Shown in pieces: positions 8,875-16,694 of a stretch of DNA of 64,000 bases; within the stretch, counting starts at the first letter, position 1; every line of letters starts with the position of its first letter. Source of the stretch: Joyebacterum sp964521425. GTDB taxonomy: Bacteria; Joyebacterota; Joyebacteria; Joyebacterales; Joyebacteraceae. Both the position numbers and the translations under genes were made by a program. The notes beneath the pieces are model-generated. The model searched no databases. It had not been told where the DNA came from and saw nothing but the letters and a program-made list of their open reading frames with translations. The stretch spans positions 62,001 through 126,000 of the forward strand of contig CAZFRO010000003.1 in assembly GCA_964521425.1 (NCBI GenBank), given 5' to 3'.

Positions 8875-9834
8875 ATGTCATCACGCTTTCCAGAAGTCGA
8901 TCTCACGAAGCTCAGTAGGATCTCGATGGAGTCACGAGGGGGGACGGTAAGCGTTGACAGCTTCGTTCACCCGGTCGAACCTGGTGGGGGGATAGAAGAC
9001 CTTCTCGCGATGGTGCCCGAGACGTTCGCGGGCGCCGACTTCAGACGTGCGGTCAAGGCGGTCGTCTCGTGTGGCCTCGCACAGAGAGCTGGACTTGCGA
9101 TGTTCGGGGCGCACTTCATCAAGTGCGGTCTGAGTCGCATGCTGATCGATCTCATGGAGCGGGGCATCGTGACAGCGGTCGCGATGAATGGAGCTTGCGC
9201 GATCCATGATTACGAGATCGCGATGTGGGGCGTGACATCGGAGGATGTCGCAACCAGGCTCGAGGACGGGAGCTTCGGTATGTGCTCCGATACTGCGGAC
9301 GGCATAAACGACGCAGTCGCCCTTGGGGCGAAGGAGGGGGCCGGTTTCGGAGAGAGCCTCGGAGGGCGGATCGTTGGCGATCGTGCCCCGCATCTCGATG
9401 CCAGCATCCTCGGCCGCGCGCACGAACTCGGGATACCAGCAACCGTACATGTTGGTCTCGGCACCGACATCGTCCATCAGCATGCATCGGCGGACGGCGC
9501 GGCGATTGGAGAGGCAAGCCTCCGGGACTTCCGGATCCTGGCGAGCGTGGTTGGGGGGCTCGGGGATGGGTGCGTTCTCAATATCGGCTCTGCAGTCATT
9601 ATGCCGGAGGTATTCCTGAAGGCGCTCTCAGTGGCCCGGAATCTCGGACTTGGCCAGGGGGCGCTGACTGCCATCTCTATGGACATGAATGAGCCCTACA
9701 GGGCACTGACCAATATCGTCAAGAGGCCGACAGCGCATCGCGGCACAGGGATTGCACTTAGGGGACGGCACGAGCTTCTCTTCCCACTCTTCTGGGCGGC
9801 GGTAGTGCGGGGTGTTGAGAGGGGCAATGCGTGA
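8875..9834 (+). CDS. deoxyhypusine-synthase-like protein, function unknown
   Basis: Cytosolic protein of 319 residues starting at ATG 8875 behind a strong GGGAGGTAG site. Glycine-rich Rossmann-like segments are visible (AMFGAHFIKCGLSRMLIDLM, then AMNGACAIHDYEIAMWG, and CVLNIGSAVIMPEVFLKAL), and the C-terminus reads ELLFPLFWAAVVRG. The order of these blocks resembles deoxyhypusine synthase: NAD site, central sugar-like loop, late LFPL segment. The lysine-bearing catalytic loop of that enzyme (GGGVxKHH) is replaced by GSAVIMPEVF, so the classical reaction is unlikely. No eIF5A-like substrate is in view. The assignment is a hand comparison and should be treated as tentative. Confidence 0.5.
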   Translation: MSSRFPEVDLTKLSRISMESRGGTVSVDSFVHPVEPGGGIEDLLAMVPETFAGADFRRAVKAVVSCGLAQRAGLAMFGAHFIKCGLSRMLIDLMERGIVTAVAMNGACAIHDYEIAMWGVTSEDVATRLEDGSFGMCSDTADGINDAVALGAKEGAGFGESLGGRIVGDRAPHLDASILGRAHELGIPATVHVGLGTDIVHQHASADGAAIGEASLRDFRILASVVGGLGDGCVLNIGSAVIMPEVFLKALSVARNLGLGQGALTAISMDMNEPYRALTNIVKRPTAHRGTGIALRGRHELLFPLFWAAVVRGVERGNA

Positions 9835-9846
9835 AGGGAATAGACG

Positions 9847-9875
9847 TTGACATCGGACAAAGCTTGTGATACAAT
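9847..9875 (+). promoter_or_regulatory. sigma70-type promoter of exopolysaccharide locus
   Basis: TTGACA at 9847-9852, a 17-base spacer, then TACAAT at 9870-9875. Predicted start near 9882, giving a leader of about 265 bases before the priming transferase gene. It lies in the first real gap after the LPS-type operon. Confidence 0.8.
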
Positions 9876-9881
9876 GGCATT

Positions 9882-10147
9882 GATCGGAAGTACGGACGAA
9901 GAGTCGACACCAAGCGCGAAAGGACTCGCATCGCACCATTGCTAAGGGCTTTTTCTCACGTCTGACAGTGCATTCAGTAACGTGCCTCGGCACACGGTCC
10001 GCAGAGAGCGGGGCGTTTGTCGGTGATGTCGGACGGGGCCCGCCCTTGGCTGACGAAGAGATTAGTGGATCCCGGCCGGGTGTGCCCAACTGGACGCCCG
10101 GTATTTCTTTGTTCGATGTCCTCGCAATCGCATCATGGGAGTGAGCT
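9882..10147 (+). other. long untranslated leader of exopolysaccharide operon
   Basis: Gap between the deoxyhypusine-synthase-like gene and the priming transferase. Apart from the promoter, I find no convincing ORF. A weak sigma54-like arrangement (TCGGCAC, then CCGCA, with GG-N10-GC at 9989-10002) is present but its -12 part is poor. The length suggests room for post-initiation control, but no known riboswitch motif is recognisable. Confidence 0.4.
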
Positions 10148-10840
10148 TTGTACTTCGTCGATGAACGATTCGGATATGGGACTATCGAAGAGCTGACGCG
10201 AGGCGACGTTGAGCGTGACAGCTTGATGCGTGGGGAGTTCTATAGACGGTTTGTGAAGCGACCGTTCGATGTGATAGCCAGTATCCTCGGTCTTATTCTG
10301 CTCTCGCCTCTCTTCCTGGCGATCTTCATTCTGATCAAGCTCGATTCGCGCGGTCCCGTGCTCTTCAGCCAGTTGCGTGTTGGGAAGGGGGGGCAGGAGT
10401 TCCTGTTCCACAAGTTCAGATCGATGGTGATCGATGCTGAGGCACAGAAGCACACGCTCATGCATCTCAATGAGCTCGAGGGTCCCGTCTTCAAGATAAG
10501 CGACGATCCGCGCGTGACACGCATCGGTCGCTTCCTGAGGAAGACCAGCTTCGACGAGTTCCCGCAGCTGATCAATGTTCTCAAGGGCGACATGAGTCTT
10601 GTCGGCCCACGGCCGCCGCTTCCCAGCGAGGTTGAAAAGTACGAGGGGTGGCAGCGGGAGAAGCTGTCGGTGGTGCCCGGGATCACCTGTCTCTGGCAGA
10701 TCAGTGGTAGGAACCACATCGGGTTCACTGAGTGGATGAGGCTGGACGTGGAGTACATCAGACGGCAATCCCTGGCGATGGATCTCAAGATCCTTGCCAG
10801 AACACTGCCGGCGGTGCTGATGAGAAAGGGAGCGTACTAG
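10148..10840 (+). CDS. undecaprenyl-phosphate sugar phosphotransferase (priming enzyme)
   Basis: Bacterial sugar transferase of 230 residues, the short WbaP/WcaJ C-terminal-domain type without the N-terminal membrane bundle. TTG 10148 is preceded by GGAG with six-base spacing; ATG 10226 is a shorter alternative. One membrane re-entrant helix follows the KRPFDV motif (about residues 36-60). Catalytic blocks are visible: GPVLFSQLRVGKGG, FHKFRSM, TRIGRFLRKTSFDEFPQLINV, GDMSLVGPRPPLP and PGITCLWQISGRN. It should load the first sugar-1-phosphate onto undecaprenyl phosphate in the inner membrane and is the first gene of the exopolysaccharide locus. Confidence 0.92.
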   Translation: MYFVDERFGYGTIEELTRGDVERDSLMRGEFYRRFVKRPFDVIASILGLILLSPLFLAIFILIKLDSRGPVLFSQLRVGKGGQEFLFHKFRSMVIDAEAQKHTLMHLNELEGPVFKISDDPRVTRIGRFLRKTSFDEFPQLINVLKGDMSLVGPRPPLPSEVEKYEGWQREKLSVVPGITCLWQISGRNHIGFTEWMRLDVEYIRRQSLAMDLKILARTLPAVLMRKGAY

Positions 10841-10950
10841 AGGAAAACAACTGCGATAACTGGGCGCAGTGCTAAGACATCATGGATCCGGCAGCGGGCG
10901 CGTCATCAGTACTCCTTACTCACAACCCGAAGCTGCCGGATTTCTCTATT

Positions 10951-10997
10951 CTGTCAAGATTGCTTTGCATTGACAGCCGATGGGCCTCCTGTATAGA
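10951..10997 (+). promoter_or_regulatory. sigma70-type promoter with overlapping palindrome
   Basis: TTGACA at 10970-10975, 16-base spacer, TATAGA at 10992-10997. A perfect 7-base inverted repeat, CTGTCAA (10951-10957) and TTGACAG (10970-10976), covers the -35 element and could be an operator. Upstream, ATCCGGCAG (10886-10894) and CTGCCGGAT (10933-10941) form a second inverted repeat. The gap 10841-11059 has no supported gene. Confidence 0.6.
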
Positions 10998-11059
10998 CTC
11001 AGTAGTTGCTACCGTAGGCCCCGTCGGCTCACTGGCTGGGCAGCAGAATCGGGACTCGG

Positions 11060-12652
11060 ATGGTGAGTCGAAAGACAGACAGAATCGGGAGACGCTCGAT
11101 CTATGATCCGGCGTTCCTCCATCTTGCCGCCATCGTTGTGCTTGGCGGGCTTCTGCGTTTCTGTGGGGTAGGGGCGCAGAGCCTCTGGGTGGACGAACTC
11201 TGGAGCATCAAGGCAGCCGGGATCGGAGAAGCACTGTCACCGGCCGCAATCTTCAACAACATTCAGGGACCCGCGCATGCCGTCCTTGTTCACGCCCTCG
11301 CGTATTTGTCCGACGCTGAGGGCGTGCTGCGCAGCATCTCCGCGCTCTTTGGAACTGCGACGATCGTGGTCGTCTACGCTCTGGCCAACGATCTCTTCGA
11401 TAGAAAGACTGCTCTTCTGGCCGCGCTGCTGACGGCCATTTCCCCATTCCTGATCTGGTATTCGCAGGAACTTCGCAACTACTCGATGGTCATCTTCTTC
11501 GCTGCTCTGTCGACGCTTGCGGCGTGGCGCCTGGTAGAGAGGCAAAGCGCATCCTGGCGCACGTTCGTGTTTGCCACGGTACTCGGGGGTCTGTCGAATC
11601 TCTCGGCGGTCTTCCTGACTCTTGCGCACTGGGTCTTCGCAGCTCCGAGGCTTATCAGGAACCGCGCATTCCGCGTGAGGTGGATCCTGGCCTTCGTGAT
11701 CGTGCTTGTGCTCGTCTCTCCCTGGATCTGGGGGCTTGCCAATTGGACCAGGGTGGATCGCGTTGGGGAGCGGATAGGTACTGTCGCCACTGCTGACGGA
11801 TCGGAGCGTCTCAGGGGAGAGACGACGTTTACGCCGATGGCGATACCGTATTCCTTCTACGTTATGGTCTACGGCTATTCCTTGGGACCATCGAGTGCCG
11901 AGCTCCATACAACTGCTCCGGCATCGGCGTTTATGAAGCACGCCGCGTACACGGGACCGGCGGCGCTTCTGCTTGCGCTCGTGCTCACCCTGGGGCTCAC
12001 GAGCTTCGCTGAATCGAGAGCGCGGCTCCGTCTGCTCCTCCCCACGATCATCGTGCCGATTGTCGGAACATCTGTGCTTGCGATTTTGAACGTGAAGGTG
12101 TTCAATCCGCGCTACATCGCAGTGGCGCTTCCGCTGATCATCATTCTTGCGGCGGCGGGGGCGAGGAGACTGAGAGGATTGCCGGGCAGAGCGGTCGCGG
12201 GACTTCTGATCGTCCTCTGTCTCTGGTCCGCAGGGAACTACTACTGGAACCCGGCCTACTGGCGCGAGGATGTGAGAGGCGCCGTCCAGTATATCGAGGA
12301 GCGGGAGAGCGACGGGGATATTGTCCTCGTGCCTGTTGTCACGGATGTCTTCGATCACTACTATGGGGGAGAGCAGGAGCGCTTCCTCCTCTACCCGGGG
12401 CAGGCTGGAAGCGACACCGAAGTTGCGGAGCGCGTTACTTCGGGTGTGTCCGGGCGCCAGAGGCTCTGGTATGTGAGTGCGAGGCCGTGGCACGTGGACC
12501 CTGAGGGGCGGATCGCGGAGTATCTTGACAGTGAGTATGAGTTAGAGGGTTCTGCCGATTTTCCCGGGGTTCAGGTGAGGCTCTATGGCTTGGTTCAGCG
12601 TACGATGCCCCCTGGTGCGATTGGGACATCGGGACCGGGGGAATTGCCATAA
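11060..12652 (+). CDS. GT39/PMT-like integral membrane glycosyltransferase
   Basis: Integral membrane protein of 530 residues related to ArnT and protein mannosyltransferases (GT-C fold). The first periplasmic loop has the acidic SLWVDELWS motif, and a later loop reads ISPFLIWYSQELRNYSM, both typical of the family. About ten to eleven hydrophobic helices follow, with a soluble C-terminal domain from roughly residue 400. Such enzymes move a sugar from a polyprenyl-phosphate donor on the outer face of the inner membrane. The acceptor here is unknown; a polysaccharide or lipid is more likely than protein given the neighbours. The Shine-Dalgarno is weak. Confidence 0.82.
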   Translation: MVSRKTDRIGRRSIYDPAFLHLAAIVVLGGLLRFCGVGAQSLWVDELWSIKAAGIGEALSPAAIFNNIQGPAHAVLVHALAYLSDAEGVLRSISALFGTATIVVVYALANDLFDRKTALLAALLTAISPFLIWYSQELRNYSMVIFFAALSTLAAWRLVERQSASWRTFVFATVLGGLSNLSAVFLTLAHWVFAAPRLIRNRAFRVRWILAFVIVLVLVSPWIWGLANWTRVDRVGERIGTVATADGSERLRGETTFTPMAIPYSFYVMVYGYSLGPSSAELHTTAPASAFMKHAAYTGPAALLLALVLTLGLTSFAESRARLRLLLPTIIVPIVGTSVLAILNVKVFNPRYIAVALPLIIILAAAGARRLRGLPGRAVAGLLIVLCLWSAGNYYWNPAYWREDVRGAVQYIEERESDGDIVLVPVVTDVFDHYYGGEQERFLLYPGQAGSDTEVAERVTSGVSGRQRLWYVSARPWHVDPEGRIAEYLDSEYELEGSADFPGVQVRLYGLVQRTMPPGAIGTSGPGELP

Positions 12653-12655
12653 CCG

Positions 12656-12671
12656 TGGCACGAGTTATGCT
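12656..12671 (+). promoter_or_regulatory. sigma54-type -24/-12 promoter before the Wza-like gene
   Basis: TGGCACG at 12656-12662 and ATGCT at 12667-12671, with the invariant GG and GC dinucleotides exactly ten bases apart. The start would be near 12681, so transcripts would begin just before the stem-loop at 12686-12710. Confidence 0.65.
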
Positions 12672-12685
12672 TTAGGAGGGTTAGA

Positions 12686-12710
12686 GTTGGAGCCCCGTGG
12701 GGGGCTCAAC
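12686..12710 (+). other. stem-loop at predicted 5' end of export-gene mRNA
   Basis: GTTGGAGCCCC (12686-12696) pairs with GGGGCTCAAC (12701-12710) around a GTGG loop, with one bulge. No T-run follows, so it is not an intrinsic terminator. Its position five bases from the predicted sigma54 start suggests an mRNA 5' stabilising hairpin. Confidence 0.5.
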
Positions 12711-12741
12711 TGCTTGCAGGTGCACAGGGGAGACCTACTAT

Positions 12742-13503
12742 ATGCTGTCCATGAGGGCGAGATTGCTAGTCGTATTCCTGGTGGCCGCTCTGATCGCATG
12801 CGTTCAGGGTTGCGGCGCACCGCGTAGTGACGTGGGGGCGCCGGATGCAGCTCCATCCTCCGTGGGTGTCGGCGCTCCGACGACGGTGGCCGGCGCGTAC
12901 AGGCTGAGGATCGGGGATGAGATCGTCGTGAGGTTCCTGACCGATGAGAGCTTGGGTTTCAGCACACCTGTAACCCCGAGCGGTACGATCAGCGTGCCGC
13001 TGGGTGGGGATGTTGTCGCTCTGGGCCGAACGACGGCGGAGCTGTCGGAGGCGGTCGAGGAGGGCATCGGGGAGTATCTCCTGGATCCGGCTGTCACGAT
13101 CGTTATCACAAGCGTGGCAGCGCAGCCGATCTTCGTGATCGGTGAAGTGAAGAGGCCAGGGCGCATCGAGGCGACGGGCGAGATGACGGTGACTCGTGCG
13201 GTAGTAGCGGCGGGGGGGATTCTGTCGACGGGGAGAGCGAGCAGCGTGATGGTCGTGCGGACCTCTGGCGTTGAGGAAACGGTCGCGTTCCGCGTGGACG
13301 TGACGAAGGTTCTGAGTGGACGCGACTTCTCGGAGGACATTGTCCTCGCTCCGAACGATATTGTGTATGTTCCCAAGTCCGTGATTGGGAAGGTCAACGA
13401 GTTCGTTGATCTCTTCTTCGATAACATCGCCCCCGCTCAGCTGTTCTACCTGCGGGGCTACGATATGACGCATCTTGGCAGCGACGGGCGGACCTGGTAC
13501 TAG
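12742..13503 (+). CDS. polysaccharide export lipoprotein, Wza-like
   Basis: Outer-membrane-side export protein of 253 residues from ATG 12742, with AGGGGAG upstream. The N-terminus is a lipoprotein signal: a hydrophobic core ending LIACVQGC, where either cysteine could be lipidated. The Poly_export domain follows (YRLRIGDEIVVRF, then GTISVPLGGDVVALGRT), then an SLBB domain with IFVIGEVKRPGRIEATG and VVAAGGIL. It lacks a long C-terminal amphipathic helix of the E. coli Wza kind, as in other short export proteins. It is the first gene behind the sigma54-type promoter and sits directly upstream of the chain-length protein. Confidence 0.9.
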   Translation: MLSMRARLLVVFLVAALIACVQGCGAPRSDVGAPDAAPSSVGVGAPTTVAGAYRLRIGDEIVVRFLTDESLGFSTPVTPSGTISVPLGGDVVALGRTTAELSEAVEEGIGEYLLDPAVTIVITSVAAQPIFVIGEVKRPGRIEATGEMTVTRAVVAAGGILSTGRASSVMVVRTSGVEETVAFRVDVTKVLSGRDFSEDIVLAPNDIVYVPKSVIGKVNEFVDLFFDNIAPAQLFYLRGYDMTHLGSDGRTWY

Positions 13504-13520
13504 CGTACCGAGAGAGGCCT

Positions 13521-14897
13521 GTGAGGAAGGACACCGGTTTGGAGAGCAGCAGGCGTGGGATGCAGGATACATCGCTCTTGCGTGATGTCGTGTACGTCAT
13601 CTTCAAGAGAAAGGCCGTGCTGATCACGCTTTCCGTGGTCGGAATAGCCATCATGATATTCGGTTTCAAGACCGGCGTCGCGAGCTATGAGGCGTCAGCG
13701 CGTGTGTTGATCAAGCGTCAGCAGCTGGGATACGTCATGCCCGCGGAGTCACGCGCTGTGCTCAAGCGGGCTGAAGTCGTCAACTCTGAGATCTCGATAA
13801 TCAACAGCACGGCTGTAGCCGAGGCTGTTGTAGACAGGCTTGAGCTTGCGACTGGCGATGACCGGCCGCTGGCCATCCACCGCATGTCGAAGATGATCAA
13901 GGCACAGGAGCAGCCGGAGTCAGATATCATAGACATCTCGTACCGGCACAGGGATGCCCAGGTGGCAGCCGACGTCGTGAATGCCGCTCTCGATGCCTAC
14001 CTTGAGATCAGAAAGGCTGTCGCCCTGAATTACGATGCGGTCGTCTATCTGGATGAGCAGGCGAGCAAGGTTCGGGCTGACCGTGACTCGACCGCGATGG
14101 CGATAGCGCGTTTCACTGGAGCGAAGGGCGAGCTTGCGGAGGGGCGTCGTGGCGAGCAGCTGATGGGACTCCAGAACCGCTTCAGCAACGACCTGCTGAC
14201 CTTGGACTCACGCATTGAGTGGCGTGAGGAGCAGCAGGCCTTGGTCCAGGAGTGGCTGGCGTCAGGCGCCAGCGCTTCCCTCATTCCGAGCGGCGAGATC
14301 TACAATGTGCCGGCCGTCCAGCAGATCAAGGATCGGTTGGTTCAGATAGAGCTGCTTAGGGCAGAGGCTGCTGCGAAGTACACGATCGACCATCCAGAGG
14401 TTCTGAAGCTCGAGCGGCTGATCGTGGCAACCGATGAGCTCCTGCGGGAAGAGGTAAGACGGGCCGTTGCCCGACAGCAGATGCGCATCGATGAGTGGAA
14501 GGCCGAGCGTCGCGCTGTGATCAACATGCTGGATGACCTGCACAATGAGGACGAGGACATAGCCCAGAGCCGATCCACGATCAGGCTCCTGGAGCACGAT
14601 CTGATGATCCATGCGGACATGTATGCGATCATCATGGACAGACGGGAACAGTTCAGGATTACGGCCGCCACTGATCCGAACCTTCTGAACGTCGGCATCG
14701 TGGCGAGGGCCACGGTCCCTGCGAAGCCAACGCCTCCGCCGGTCAATATGAGGGTCGTCGTTGGTCTCTTCACGATCATCTTCGGTGTTCTACTCGTCTT
14801 CACCGTAGAGAGAGCGGACAATTCGCTCGAGCGCCGCGAGGACATCCAGAGAGTGCTCGGACTCAAGGTGCTGGCCACGATTCCGGAGCGGAAATAG
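13521..14897 (+). CDS. chain-length determinant protein, Wzz-like
   Basis: Inner-membrane polysaccharide co-polymerase of 458 residues. GTG 13521 is preceded by AGAGAGG. Two membrane segments bracket a large periplasmic coiled-coil region: the first near residues 33-55 (VLITLSVVGIAIMIFG) and the second near 415-435 (MRVVVGLFTIIFGVLLVFTV). The N-terminal ASARVLIKRQ and the ATVPAKPTPP stretch before the last helix are family hallmarks. There is no fused kinase; the separate CpsD-like protein at 15780 would take that role. Confidence 0.88.
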   Translation: MRKDTGLESSRRGMQDTSLLRDVVYVIFKRKAVLITLSVVGIAIMIFGFKTGVASYEASARVLIKRQQLGYVMPAESRAVLKRAEVVNSEISIINSTAVAEAVVDRLELATGDDRPLAIHRMSKMIKAQEQPESDIIDISYRHRDAQVAADVVNAALDAYLEIRKAVALNYDAVVYLDEQASKVRADRDSTAMAIARFTGAKGELAEGRRGEQLMGLQNRFSNDLLTLDSRIEWREEQQALVQEWLASGASASLIPSGEIYNVPAVQQIKDRLVQIELLRAEAAAKYTIDHPEVLKLERLIVATDELLREEVRRAVARQQMRIDEWKAERRAVINMLDDLHNEDEDIAQSRSTIRLLEHDLMIHADMYAIIMDRREQFRITAATDPNLLNVGIVARATVPAKPTPPPVNMRVVVGLFTIIFGVLLVFTVERADNSLERREDIQRVLGLKVLATIPERK

Positions 14898-14898
14898 C

Positions 14899-15783
14899 AT
14901 GTATACGAGGTTCTACAAGCTGGCCGAGAGGCCATTTGAACTCACGCCGGATCTCAGGTTTCTCTATCTGAGCAGCAAGCATAAGGAAGCCCTTGCTCAC
15001 CTGACCTACGGTGTCAGAGAACGACGTGTTTTCGTGCAGCTCACCGGAGAGGTGGGGACCGGAAAGACAACGATGCTCGACGCACTCGTTCACAGACTGG
15101 ACGCCGGCACGAAGGTCGCGTGGCTCTCGAACACGACGATCGGACGGACCGATCTTCTGCGCGTCCTTGGATGGGGGCTCGGGATCGAGCTGAAGGGCCG
15201 CTCAAAGATGGAGATCCATCGCGAGATCTCGGAGTTCCTCAACACGTGGACTGCATCCGGTCGAAACGCGGTCTTCATTGTGGATGAGGCTCAGAACCTC
15301 AATCTTCCACTGCTCGAGGAAGTGAGGCTTCTGTCCAACCTCCGTTCCGGCGGGCACCCGAGTCTGCAGATCGTCCTGGCCGGGCAGCCGGAACTCAGGC
15401 GGAAGCTCGAGCTTCCGCAGCTGAGACAGCTGAGACAGCGTATCAGCATCAGGTTTCATCTGGATCCGCTGTCCCGCGTCGAGACAGGGGAGTACATCAG
15501 GCACAGGCTTACCGTTGCCGGCGCAGCGGATCTTGAGATCTTCGACCGTAGCGCCGTCGATGGGATATTCGACTACTCGCGTGGTGTTCCGAGGATGATC
15601 AACACCGTCTGCGACAATGCTCTTCTGGCCGGGTACGCCGACAATCGTCCTTGGATAGGCAAACGGACGATCGCTGAGACCATTGAGGTTGTCGAATGCA
15701 GAACGAGTGACCACGTTGAGCAGCCGGCAGAGCCTGTGCGCAGTCCAGCTATAGCCGGTACACGATTGGAAGGGCCGCAATGA
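14899..15783 (+). CDS. ExeA/GspA-like AAA ATPase
   Basis: ATPase of 294 residues beginning one base after the Wzz-like gene. It starts MYTRFYKLAERPFELTPD, the common N-terminus of ExeA-like ATPases in exosortase-linked polysaccharide loci. Walker A is GEVGTGKTT (residues 50-58), Walker B VFIVDEAQNL (about 125-134), and sensor-like AGQPELRRKL and RISIRFHLDPL follow. No C-terminal peptidoglycan-binding or membrane segment is present. Its exact role in export is not established; its place between the co-polymerase and the kinase-like protein suggests a coupling function. Confidence 0.85.
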   Translation: MYTRFYKLAERPFELTPDLRFLYLSSKHKEALAHLTYGVRERRVFVQLTGEVGTGKTTMLDALVHRLDAGTKVAWLSNTTIGRTDLLRVLGWGLGIELKGRSKMEIHREISEFLNTWTASGRNAVFIVDEAQNLNLPLLEEVRLLSNLRSGGHPSLQIVLAGQPELRRKLELPQLRQLRQRISIRFHLDPLSRVETGEYIRHRLTVAGAADLEIFDRSAVDGIFDYSRGVPRMINTVCDNALLAGYADNRPWIGKRTIAETIEVVECRTSDHVEQPAEPVRSPAIAGTRLEGPQ

Positions 15784-16586
15784 GCAAGATCTCAAAGGCG
15801 ATGAATCGAGCGGACCGCGAGGAGCGCCGAGGGCAGGATGTCGGCGGACCGGCTGCAGACGGAGAGATTCACGATGGGCCGCGACAGGCGGAGGAATCCG
15901 AGGTCGTGACCCCCAGAGCGAGACGCGCGCCTGTTCGAACGGCACGCGCGGCCGAGCTGCCCGAGAACATCGAGGAATACCACGGCCTGGCGTCGGAGAT
16001 CTACATGGCTCTCCCGGACATGCCCTCGCGTGTCATCATGATTGTAAGTGCAGTAGAGGGCGAGGGCACGAGCACCGTGGCACGGGAGTTCGCCCACAGC
16101 GTGGCCGTATCCAACGAAATCGACACGCTGCTTGTGGATGGGAATCTTCGCCGGCCACAGCAGCACAAGGCGCTGAGAGCGTCGCAGGATCCTGGTCTGA
16201 CAGATCTGGTTCTCAGCGACGCCGCATTCGATTCGTGCCTGCGGAGCGTGGGTGTTCCGCACCTTGTTCTGATGCCGGGCGGGAGGAGAGTCGTTGCGCC
16301 CCCGCGTGTCTTCACTGATCCGGGCCTGGATGCCGGCCTGCAGGAGTGTCGCAGACGTTTCAAGTTGACTGTGATCGACGCCCCACCCCTTCTCGCGTTC
16401 TCCGAGGCGATACAGCTCTCCCGGAAGGTTGACGGTGTCATACTGGTGGTGAGGGCAGGCCGCACGAAGCGCCAGCTGGTGGAGGTGGCCGTCGACCGGC
16501 TCAACGATGCGGGTGCGAATGTCATTGGAACCGTTCTGAATCGGAGGAAGTTCTACATACCTCCCATGATCTACGAGCGCCTCTAG
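15780..16586 (+). CDS. CpsD/CapB-like kinase-related protein with altered Walker A
   Basis: Protein of 268 residues of the BY-kinase/CpsD family, starting at an ATGA overlap. The P-loop reads GEGTSTVA: the Walker A lysine expected at residue 97 is a threonine. Walker A' is LLVDGNLRRP, where the second aspartate of the usual DxD is asparagine (122). Walker B is VIDAPPLLAF. The C-terminus has two tyrosines (FYIPPMIYERL) rather than a long tyrosine cluster. It probably partners the Wzz-like protein at the inner membrane, but autokinase activity is doubtful as drawn. Confidence 0.82.
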   Translation: MSKISKAMNRADREERRGQDVGGPAADGEIHDGPRQAEESEVVTPRARRAPVRTARAAELPENIEEYHGLASEIYMALPDMPSRVIMIVSAVEGEGTSTVAREFAHSVAVSNEIDTLLVDGNLRRPQQHKALRASQDPGLTDLVLSDAAFDSCLRSVGVPHLVLMPGGRRVVAPPRVFTDPGLDAGLQECRRRFKLTVIDAPPLLAFSEAIQLSRKVDGVILVVRAGRTKRQLVEVAVDRLNDAGANVIGTVLNRRKFYIPPMIYERL

Positions 16587-16694
16587 GTGTCGGCGCTCGG
16601 ATTCCACGAAGGGGTACGATTCGGCTCATGACTCGTGCGGTGACCATTGCAGGTCTGTCGAGGAGCGGCGTCGGTCGGACCCGGGAGCAGCGCG

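Noticed and set aside
9797..9811. GGCGGTAGTGCGG resembles the ops element of RfaH-controlled operons.
   Set aside because: It lies in the coding end of the deoxyhypusine-synthase-like gene and upstream of the predicted promoter, so it would not be in the leader RNA.
10882..11106. Open frame of 74 codons in the gap before the GT39-like gene.
   Set aside because: No ribosome-binding site, low-complexity composition, and it runs through promoter elements and into the next gene in another frame.
11237..12493. Antisense open frame of 418 codons opposite the GT39-like gene.
   Set aside because: Highly charged Arg/His-rich translation typical of a complementary-strand shadow of a membrane protein gene.
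12687..12827. Short TTG frame with a perfect AGGAGG upstream, overlapping the Wza-like gene start.
   Set aside because: The predicted sigma54 start is after this ribosome-binding site, the peptide has no recognisable features, and it would overlap the real gene out of frame.
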